From Trichoplax sp. H2 (lineage: Eukaryota; Placozoa; Uniplacotomia; Trichoplacea): a stretch of 64,000 nt of DNA. The stretch is from the NCBI GenBank assembly GCA_003344405.1, contig NOWV01000064.1, positions 330,873 through 394,872 of the forward strand, in the 5' to 3' direction. Positions 24,432-36,400 of this stretch are shown here, in pieces. The stretch's first letter is position 1, and each line of letters begins with the position of its first letter. Below the pieces are notes generated by a model that saw only the letters and a program-made list of their open reading frames with translations, did not search any database and was not told where the DNA came from. The position numbers and the translations under genes are program-made.

Positions 24432-27400
24432 ATGGATCTATTCTATTATAGATATATCGGTAATTTAGATCGTCAAACTACAGAACAATCTATTGGCGAA
24501 CTATTTGCAAAATTTGGTGCAATTAAACGTTGCAAATTGATCACTGAGGTAAGTAAAACAAAATGGAATTTTTTCAAGACATTAGAATACGTGGTGGGAC
24601 AAGAATGATCCAATCAGGCTTTAGTCAACTTTTTTCATTTTCTACATATTCTATTCTATCAATCTATTTTTAATAGATTGCGTTTTGTTTTTATTCATGT
24701 TTTTGTTAACTCTTTTTATTTAACTCATCGTGTCATTTTCTTGTGCTTTGACAAGATTGAATACACATTTTGCAATTTATTTTTGATCGACGACAATTGC
24801 TACAACGGCTACTACTCGTTGTACATGTATTTATGATCATTTATCCAATGTAGTAGATCATTTTATTCGAGCTGAATAGCGTAAGTGGTACATTGTTTAG
24901 ACTGGATAGTTGTATTTTTTTTGGGGGGGGGGGATCTATCGCCTACAAATTTAAATCTGCAAATGGATCCAATAAGGGCAATATTGAGTACTTGTAGACT
25001 CTGGTTGAAAAAGAAGCTTTGATCTATGGTATTCACGCATACCTGATGATTTTTAAGAGAATAATCGTAGTATGAAATAGATTTGATCATCATTGGACAG
25101 TCAAGATAGTTTAAGCTCTTATTTTCATTTTTGATTCCCTTGATTGGAAATTGGAATTTTCTTCATTACCAGGTATTGTTAAAGAAATGGATAAATTTCT
25201 ATCGGCATCATGACGCGATTGGCGGCGTAATAGAGAACTTGATTTTGAAGGAGTAAATTAAGCAACGAGATGAAATTCTATCCATTTCATTTTTTTTGTT
25301 GTTGTTTAACCTTTAGATAATGATCAACATTGGATGTTCAACGATCATGTTGATATTGCTTTGTTCATCATTCAACTGGATAGGCCGGATAATAGAAACA
25401 TATTACCGTATCTTGACAAGATTATTCAAGTAGTTTGTTTAACTTTGGCTAATCATCTTCATTTCACTACAACAAGATTGTAATACATTATTCTTCATGC
25501 ATTCACGATTACTATTGACTTTAAGCTTGTTACCGACCGCTATGCTTTAGACTGCTTGATAGAACCTGATGATCATTTATTTAATTTCAATCCGATTGAA
25601 CAATGAGTTGACTAAAAAAATAAGCAAAACTCTCAATATTAGAGTTGATCATTTCTATAGTATGGTCCAAATTACTCCAATTTTTATTTTTATTTGAATT
25701 AGTAATGATTGAATATGGGTCGAAACTCTGTACAACATGATGATCATCTCTATGGACTATTGGATTAAACTTGAGTCAAGATGGACTCAACAAATTAGAA
25801 AAGTTCTTATTACTCATCACGTACAGAATGTGCGAATTACTCTCCCTCTCTATCATTTGAATCCTATAATTTGATTAATCAGCATTTATTCCTCTCGAAT
25901 ATTGATTATAATATAATCGTTGATTTAACTTGAATCAAAGTGGGCATTATTCGCTAAACAAATTAGAAGAGTTTTTAGTATTACCGTAGCGTTTATCGTA
26001 TGCAAAATGATTAATTTACTCTCCTTTTCTCTATCGTTTGAATGCTATAATTGGATTAATTAGTATTTATTCCTCTTGAACATTTGATAACATAATCAAT
26101 GATTTAACTTAAGTCATATTATTAGACAATCATTTCACTAAACAAATTAGAAAAAAATTGCTAGTTATAGCATTTATCATGCGTAGAATGATCGAATTAC
26201 TCTTCTCTTGATTATTTTAATCAGTAAGACAGAATTTGATTAATCCGTATTTATTCCTTCTGAATATTGGTACTACATGATGGCTTTTAATTAAACTGGA
26301 CTATTGATTGAGCTTAAATCAAGTTAGACAATTATTTCACTAAACGTATTAGAAAATGGCTGCTATTAGCATTTATCGCGCGTAGAATGGTTAAGTTACT
26401 CTTCTCTCGTCATTTTAATCAGTAAGATATAACTTGATTAATCAACATTTATTCTTCCTCAACATTGGCTACAAAATAGTTGATTTAACTTGCGGATAAT
26501 CAGTTCACTAAAGAAATTAGAAAATTTTCCAATAATGTACTAGCATTTATCGTGCGTAGAATTATCAAATTACTCTTATCCTTATCATTTTAATCAGATA
26601 GAATCTGATTAATCAGTATTTATTCCTCTTTAACATGGTTACAACATAATCATTAATTGAATGTGAGTTATATCGGAAAATCAATTCGATAAACAAATTA
26701 TAAAAATGGCTAATATTAGCATTTATCATGCGTAGACTGATCAAGTTACTCCTCTCTCTCAGTTACTTAATCTATAAAATAGAATTTGATTAATCAGTAT
26801 TTATTCCTCCTCAATATGGATTACAACACGATCAATAATTGAGTTTGAGACAGATTGGACAATTATTTCCATAAACAAATTATGTACGCTCGTAGAATCA
26901 GAAAAGTTGCCAATACTATGTTTATCGTGCGTCGAATGATCAAGTAACTCCTCTCGCTGTTATTTTAATTAGCAAAATAGAAATTTGATCAATCAGTATT
27001 TATTCCTCAATATGGATTACAACGTGATCATAGAGCTCGAGTCTTGTCGAGTTATCATTTTCGCTAATAAATTCTCCCAAATAAGTCTCCAATCGTAGGA
27101 TTTATCGTATATGCAATAGCCAAGCAACTGCCTTTTCCATTTGAATTCGCATTAATTCATCATAAGCATCGATAGAACATGAATAACATTAGCTTAACTA
27201 GACAATAAATTGAACCTGAGCCTCATTCGATAATCCTTTCTCTTAAAAATGAGCAAAAGCTCCCGAATGAGAAGATTGATCATTCATAGAGTAACCAAGT
27301 TACTCCTCTTCTCTCATTTTAATCGGTAAGATGGAATTTGATTCGTCAGTACGGTATTGATTCATGGAGAACAGAGGTAGTACTAGAGGATTATTTGTTT

Positions 27401-30400
27401 AGATGGACTACTGATTGAATCTGAATCCACTTAGATCGTCATTTTACAACTCGAGTTAAGCCTACTAAGAAAGTGATTCTCTCCCTCAATTATACGTTAT
27501 GCAGATAAAATTAAATGGTTATCCACCCTAAACATGGGTCATAACCATGGGTATAACTTAAGCTCAATTCGCTAATCCTTAGAGTAAAAATAAGCAAAGC
27601 CCTTATAGGCATGGGATAGAAATGCCTGATTTTGCTTTCTCTCATGGCGTTGTTGCTTTTCAATCCACTTTGATCAAGGTCCTTTGGATCTCATATTAGT
27701 AAGGTTCACTAGTTACTTTGGTTAGTCCAAACTACGTCGTAGACCAATGAAAATTTCCTATCCTAAATTACAATCCATGTTTTAGTTTCATTTTTTATAT
27801 GGCTTCTAGCCTAAGATTCTGTATAGGATTAATCAGGAGAACACACAATCACCAAAAATTTATCGTAGTGACTGACCTTGAATTGCGCTCTGCCCTAAAT
27901 GAAGTTACCTTAAGCCTTAGACAATTGTCGAAATTATACGTTTGGATATTGCTTTCGAGGCTCTAATTTTGTGTTGTAAAAATAAAATGGGTGAAAATGT
28001 CAAAAAAAGTGGAAGGTAGCATTATGCCCAAAATGAAAGTACATCGATTTCGTTGCCAAGAACTTCAAGCCTTGTTGATAATGGATAAATTAGAATGATG
28101 ATATTCTACTTGGCATATGACAAGAGAGAAGAATACTTGTTTTATCCCTTATTATAGTACAAGAAATGGATTTTTACAACTGTCCATCAAGGATTACAAG
28201 TGATTTCTAAGTCAACTTGTATAGAGATTCGATCAAGGATTCTCAATCGCCATGATATCCTAACCTCTTCAACAGCCATCTGCTGCTAGTCTAATAATAC
28301 ATTTATTGCAATCACGATGGATTGGATTAACTTCCATTGCAGTCATAATAGATTTATTTTATTGACTCGAGGCGCCGAAAGCTTTTTCAATATTTTCCAA
28401 ATAGAACCTAAGCAATACTGTGAGTACATGAACCATTTCTACGACTTCTATCCAACCTGCCTAATCTCAGCGATTTTACGTTATCACTTGATTTTATAAA
28501 CCAGAATAAATTTAATTAATCATCATCCTTATTCTGAAAAAGCATCCAAATTAATGGATCGTTAATTGAGTATGATGGAGGTCTAAAACTCAGATACAGC
28601 GAATGTCTTGTTTCATCATGAATAAATCAACCCAAAAAATGAAAAGTAAAATGATTTATGAATGACTGTTATAACCCATATTTAATGGACTAAATTTCAT
28701 CGTTTATTTAGCTCTCTTTTCGTAAAAATTGTGTACACGTATAGTGACCATTCTACAGCCCATACTTAAAGGATCGAATACTAGAGCTCAACGCTATCCA
28801 ATTTCTAGCACTAATTACTACAGTAAATTGTATTGTCGATAAATGCTTAACGGATCCATTTCTAACGTTATTAACCTCCTTCCTTAAAATGATTGATAAT
28901 AACTAAAGTGCTAAAACAAATGCTTAGCATGATCCAATTTCTAGCGTTAGTGAGCTCCTTTCCTAAAACGGTTTATTATGACTAGGCTATTAGATCCTTT
29001 CTTAATATAATTAAGAACGTCCACGGTACTCCAGCCTATGCTTAACACGATGCAATCTTTAGCCTTCTTGAGCACCTTTCTGCAGCCGAGACGACGATCT
29101 ACCAGGGTATGTAGCGTAATCGATAATCTACTAGCGAGCTCCATCGTCTGTCTTCTAACGCAAATGATCCTTTGGCAATATTGTGGAGGATGGCATGCTG
29201 CCAATCTTCACGATCGAATTGGATCAGGGTATTCTTCTCATCTTACACAGTAGTGGATAGCCTACAATGGCTACTACACATTATTATTGATTTAGCTGGG
29301 TAAATCGCATTGGTCCATTTTGTAGCATTATACCAACAAGGCTGTGATGATATCGATCTTTCTTATTAAATTTTATCAATATTCTGTTTTCTTACGCTGA
29401 CCAATTCCTATACTGCTATTCTCTTCCAATTTCATCCAAATCGATCCTACGTGGTTAACTGACTTTCCCACGACGATATCGATACTATAAGGAACCAACT
29501 TTGTTCTTATTCATATGAACTATAATGTTTTTATTCAGATTGAATTTAAAGCTAAACATTTTAGGTTATATCAGAAAATACTTTTGTGGTTCACTATCGG
29601 CATCCTCGTTTAGCTCTTAGTTAATAATAGCTTGTAAACTTAATATATCAGCCATCATAACTACATGACGCTTACGCACCTGCTAGTCTTTTACTGCACA
29701 AATGATCTGCTTCTTCTCATCTTATGAACATTTAGGTTTAACAAGTGAAAGCTATCTTATGCTAGTCCTTTACAATAGGAATAGTTTGCTTTTTTTCTTC
29801 CTATTTAGGTTTGATAGAGAAAACTATCTTATGCTAATCCTTTGCAGTAGAAACAGTAATTGCTCCTACACCAGTAGAAATTACTCAGCAGTTGTGATAC
29901 TATACTGGTTATTCAACTTTCATGAGTATTGGTGACGTTCTTATAAGAACAAATAAGATCAATGCACTAATCACTCACTTTTTATTGGAACTCGTCAATA
30001 GTTACGGCATAGCGACAAAATAACGCTATCAATAACGCATACTACGTCTTTAGATATATAATTAAGTCATGAAAGAAAGACTAATCATAAGAAATTCGGA
30101 TATGGTCGTAGAAATACCCGTAAACAAAATATTCAAATGGATTAAAAATTAGAGACGATAGCATAGCTCTGAAATGATCAATTAATTATCACACAAGCGG
30201 CTATACTCGTCATCTAGATAGATCTGATCGGCCATTTTAGTAAAGGAACCAGCGCATTTTCTTTCTATTTTGCTTTTTCGAATGATTAAGATCGAATAAA
30301 ATAGTTTGTAGTCCGTTATTGCAACAGATTCGTATTCACTAAATATTGGACGAGGTCGAAGGTATAATCTTTATTCGATGAATCTTCCTTCAATAACCCA

Positions 30401-33400
30401 ATGAATAAGATTATTTGTATAGGTTATGGATCGTATTCAATCAACGATAACAATCACTATTTACGCATGGATATAGTTGTTGAACTATAATACCAATCAT
30501 GTTTTCGATTATCTTTCCCACGTACTATTACTATTGAACTTGTTGTGGGCTTTAACAAAGTCTATTTATTGACCAATCCTTTACTTAGAAGGATTTCATT
30601 ATCTTAGTATACAAGTAAGAATGTGCAAAAATGATATACGTGTATAGAACGATCGATATTTCTATAAGAAAATGATAACGTTGAGTATTTTCCGTGCTAA
30701 ATAGAATGAGATCAATCCGTGCTGTCTTTTGCGACTAAAAATCGTAATCTGTTCTCGATCACTACTTTAGAGGAGAACAAGTTATACTTGACTTTTGGTG
30801 ATCAATCCTGTACAAACAATCGATATTGCGTTGAAATCAAGCAATATTAGACCGTTTTCATTTTTAAACTCTCAATATTATCTTACTTGCTCTATTTTGC
30901 GGGATATTTTTGGGCATAGTAACTATGTCAAAGCTTAAGGAAGAGATGTATCGATAAAGAAGCATTACTACAATTTATTTCTGTCCTTTTAGTCAGTTTC
31001 TTTTTTAAACGCTCAATACTATCTTGCTCTATTTTGCGAGATATTCCTTTGCATGTTACCTATGTCAAAGCTTAAGGAGAACATGCGTCGATAAAGAAGC
31101 TTTACTATAATTAATTTCAATCCTTGTAGTCAGTAAAAAATGTTATAGCTGCACTACTAGAACGGATCGATTTGTAATCTTACTATGACATTATTCGCTG
31201 AGAGCTGTCAATATCCATAAATCGATAGAAAATATCGCCGTGTCACTATGCTTAACTAGGATTTAATATCATAGAAGACCAGTTGGACTAATCCTTAATA
31301 AACTCGATCATATATAACATACCTATAGAGATAACCATAGATAGATACCGTAGTGAGTCATGAATTCAAGAGAAAATTAGATTAAAATACAAGTATATTT
31401 GTCAGAAAAAATCACCAATTTATACCGCAAAATTCATTATGCGAAGTAGCCTTAAAGATTTCATATACTGTACATGTACCTAAATTGGTATATTAATGCT
31501 AGAGCTACTGGTACGGAAAATATCAATAGATAGTAGTAAAGTGGCTGGTAATTATTAAAATACTCTCATCCGAAACAAAACATGTGGACGTTTGTCTTTC
31601 TCAAATTTAAGTGATATAGGTCATTCTCACCGAAGATTTATGCGTTTTAAAATAATAGCTATTTGCTATTTGCTTTAAAATCGTCGCTGGGATATTTTAA
31701 AACTTTTGAAAGTCCTCAATTATATGATAATAATAATTTTTAATTTTAATGAATTTTCTTATCTTCTTGCCTTATTATTCTCACCTGGATATGTTTAGTT
31801 AGTTTAAACGCTATCGCTTACAGAGTAATAATTTTTATGGACTTATCTGTCTTAAAATAGCATGGTGGTAATGATCCGTATGGATTTGTTGAATATGCCG
31901 AAAAGAATTCTGCAGCACGCGCATTAGATGCAATGAATGGTTATAGCTTTGGCTCAAGGGTAAGTTCGATTAATAAGTAGCGATACCTATAATTTTCAAC
32001 CTAATTTAATACTGTTTTTTGGCATATGATTAATACTTTAAAAAAGTTTATTGTGTAATAATCCAATAGGGTACCCTAAAAATATACGATACTTGTTATA
32101 CACGCTCTTAAATGAGGATTACGAATGTCGACTTTACTATAAGTAAAATAGATAGTAGCTGGCAATTGCGTTGCGTTGCGTTAATGAAATTATTTCACTA
32201 TATTTTTTAAGCGGTGGGCTTAAAACTAACATTTACAGCCTATACTGTAGAACTTGCTTTACAAATGTTATCAATCACAAGCCGCTAACGAAATTATTTT
32301 CATCCTATTTTTAAGTAACTGATTCACAATTAACATCTACAGCCCTTGCTTTACTAATATTATCAATCAAAAGCCGCTAATTGTGCGCTATTGATAAAAT
32401 TATTCTCATCCTGTTTTTTGATGAATTGATTAATAGTTAACATCTACAGTCTATAGAACTTTCTTATTAATATTATCCATCACAAGCTAACAATTTTAAA
32501 TTTATATGTGCACCAGTATGAGGAAGTGTTTTTTTAGTAATTACCAAAAAGTGATCTCGCCAAGACGCAAGAAAATCTCCACGAAAAGCTAATGCGAGTA
32601 AAAAATGAGTTCATAATATTCGCAAAGTCTTCATTTAGACTGACAGTTGAAAAAATTGATGTTCACATTTGCAAGGAAACGGAATGTCTCTTGCGTTTCA
32701 TTTAGCTTTACTTAAGAGATATGAAAGATAGTAAAATTATAATTTTAGTATGGTGTTATCAACACTTAAATAGGAAGCACTCTAGTTATCTTCTCTCTAA
32801 GAATGTAACGCGGATGATGATATGATATCAGGATGTCAAATCTTTTTAATTTGATCTTATTAATACACTAATCGATACAATTTTAATCGAACGAAAGGAT
32901 TCTTTATAAAGACTAACGTAATAGTAGAGCTTACGATAGATGACATTCAGAATATTCTACATTTCATATCTCTACTACGCAGCTAAAATCATCAAATACA
33001 CTTTTCATATGTACATTCTAATTAATTAAATTAATAGGATATGGAGATTTTATGATAATATTAGAGTAGATTGATTTAGATTTTTGGTACAATGAATAGA
33101 TTTTACTTAATTGAAATTAGTTCAGCAGATATTAAAATGAAAAATATGAATATTATTTTATACTTATTACATGCCAATGTAATGGATGGTACTCTACTAA
33201 ACTATTGGCATCCATATTATAAAAATTTATAAAAGATGAAACAACGATCATTTTTTGTATATCGTTGATAGATAATAGCTTAAAAAAATTGTCCGTTGTC
33301 GATGTTGTTGATCCAATTTCAACTTCCCATACTCATTTCCATCTATTGTTATTTCTCCTACTTTTACGGATTGCTTTGTAACTCTTTACGACGTCTGTCT

Positions 33401-36400
33401 TCCGCAAGCTTTTATGCTTAATGTGTTCCCTTCCCCTCATTTGTCTTTATTGCGTACTGGCTCTCTGTTCCACTTGATATACTCTTTCTTCCACTTTTAC
33501 TGTAATCGCAATTGTTAATAATACGGGTATACTCACGATATCATATCTAAGAAAACAATTACCAATAATACATTAGTACCCATAGGTTGGGATAAATTAA
33601 TTTAGTCCTTAAATAGGGATTTCTGTTGCTAACTTGATTTTATAAACTACATCTCATCACCTACGGTAACGTCAAAATATTTCTTACAGATTATTTCACG
33701 CTTCTACTCGTTTACTTCTGACGGCATTGAATCATTTTCCATTTACAGCTACTTAACTGACTAATTATTGCTTACGGCTGATTTTAGATCATACTTATTG
33801 TATCATTTGTAATTTAAAAAATGATATGACATTATCTAGAGTTAAAAGAAAGATTCATGAACTTATTGGTAAAATTTAGTATATAGTAATACTGTACTTT
33901 ACAGTACCTTGCCAAAATTTAGTAATTCAATTTACTTGACTATAATTAAGGAATACTATTGTGTTGTAACTAACATCTTGCACCATCAACCATTAATAGA
34001 AATGCACATGCAAAAAGTATACGGTATGCTAACTATATCTATCCGCTAAGATGAAGTTATTCCAATACTTGAATGAAAGTCAGTATATCCCCTCTTTTTT
34101 AAAATAATCACGATATCTCACCTTAATTATACATAATTAATATCTTTATTATCGATTCGTTTAATTCGGTTATAATGGCATAGATCATATCAGTAAAATT
34201 CGTTAATTAATTCAGATATCACATAAAGTTAAATGTAGTGAATACATTTTGCCTCAATAACAATCCAATCGATAATTGGTCAAATTTAGGATGGAAATAG
34301 TTTTAGTAATTTTTTAATTTACTCATCCGGATTGCCGCTTTTCATTCATTACTACTGATTTAAAACGTTCTTTAGTACCTTTCCTAATACACATTAATTT
34401 TTCCTTAAGAATGTGGAGAAATTGAGTACAATAACACCTCCAAAATTACTATTCATATGCATGTAATAGCACAATTTATTTTTGATTACTTCTCAATGAA
34501 TCGATGACAAACCCCTACAAGGGAGTTGACATTTTTAATCCGTTCTAGAATTATAACACACTACAATGTAACTTCATGCAAGAAATAATTAATGAGAGAT
34601 TGCAGTTTGGTCTACCTTTGCAATTTAATGATAGTTTGTAGCTGAAGTAGTAGTTCTTTTTTTATTGAGTTGTGATCTTTTAATCCTATGGAATTTGCCA
34701 TCTTAAAACCTTAGCGTGTATTGATGAGAATACTTCCTTCTTTCTAATCAATTTTAAAAAAGTAAAAATTTGTTTCAATTAAATTAGGAACTCCCATTTT
34801 TTTATACTATTGACATAGATCTTACGATACTTTGTTGATATTCTTTCCGATCATTTCATAATCGTTTCTAACAACTGGATTTGCATAATATTGATTTCAT
34901 TATAGGCAATCAAGGTTAACTGGGCTACCAATTCTAGCATGAGAAAAGACACAAGTAAGCTTAACTTTCATGTTCTATTAAAGTTTTGAACTATATCATA
35001 GATTGCCTAAGTTGTAATTCCGATGTCTATATTCGTTTGAAGAAATATCTTTTTATTATCACTATGAGATAAAACGTTCAATCGTAAACTAGCTATCTGT
35101 TACTGTGATTCAATTTATACTTGAAAATGGACGAATGCTTTTAGTATAGTATTCACAAACCGACTCTGTGATAGACAACGTGTACTTTGGTGGTGGGGCT
35201 GAATTATAAAATTTTCTTTTCCCGTATATATTTCCTTGCGTATATATACTGTAATTCATACTTAATATATTGTAGTTTGATACTGTAAGCATAGCTAATA
35301 GTTATTATTTAAAATTAGATTTTAGGTGCAAATGAATTATACAGTAATTATAATTATTAGTTTCAAATAGGCTAAGAAACAAAATGAAGCTGTGTAGTAA
35401 AACTTCAGTCTGTTGCTAATACATGTAAATTCCTTGCAAATACATACTATAAAGGTAGCTAACATTTCAAGTATTAGCTATAATCGGTATATATTCCTAA
35501 ACATCGCATAAATAATAACCAATCAACCCTAAAGGTAAACAGGGTATACCGAGTCTAATTTTATTAATTAATAACTCGAAGAATATATTGACAGTTTGCA
35601 CTGTTGTCAGTTATAACCGCTACCATGATTTCTAAAATTTAAGATGATGTTAACATAAACGTAATTTCATTGTTTATTGCGTTTATTCTTCCTAAATTGC
35701 GAAATTAAACCAAATATTATTAAAGAATATACCTGCTATAATGTTATAAAATGTTGGATAGATGTAGTAAAATATACATTTAGATACACACCCAATATCC
35801 ATACTACAGTATATTGAATTAATCGTAGTTTTTCTGATATTATACTATCCAAACAAGAACTAGGATGCACAGTATGGTCAATAAATACGCTATCTTTCTT
35901 TTATGCCTAATTATCTTATTCAATGTAACGATGATAGTCGATTCTATAAGATATATTATGTTTTAGCGTATGCACAAAAAATAGAATAGGCTTCTTTATA
36001 CCGTTCTATACTATTTCTAATATACTGACGAGTATCAGATTGACTGTATGCCTGATGCAGTACGAGGAAAACCTATTATTAATATTGCATTTGCATCTTT
36101 TATTAAGGTTACAGTGCTAATGTACATATACTATATTAATGTGTCTTGATAACAAATTTGCCATTTCATATAGAAATATTTTTCACGAATTCAGTTTCTT
36201 AATAGGATAAATTTTGCAGCAAAAATCAGCTCATGCATGACTTATGAAGGCATGCATTTTATTTCATAATTAGAACAAAGCGTTATTGTAATAGTACCCT
36301 TAATTTTTTTTAATTTGCTCTTGACATATCGGCATATAAGAGGATGATTTTGAAGTCTCGTGTTAGATAGGCTGTAATATTAAGGTTATCTATCAGATGG

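Larger units (their letters stand above)
24549..31860 (+). other. TIA1-like intron 1 (7.3 kb) filled with diverged tandem repeats
   Basis: The donor GTAAGT follows 24548 and the acceptor AATAG precedes 31861. RRM1 is continuous across the join. The intron is far longer than the typical 60-300-base introns elsewhere in the window. It contains the ~180-base array at 25.66-27.53 kb, smaller tandem duplications at 28.7-29.1, 29.7-29.9 and 30.88-31.14 kb, and a T9-G11 run at about 24914-24933. No nested gene was recognised on either strand; open frames at 28.3 and 28.9-29.3 kb lack any domain. Confidence 0.8.

Noticed and set aside
26000-27000. CRISPR-like reading of the regularly spaced repeats in the TIA1 intron
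   Set aside because: The units are contiguous, diverged along their full length and lie in an animal intron; there are no short identical repeats with unique spacers.
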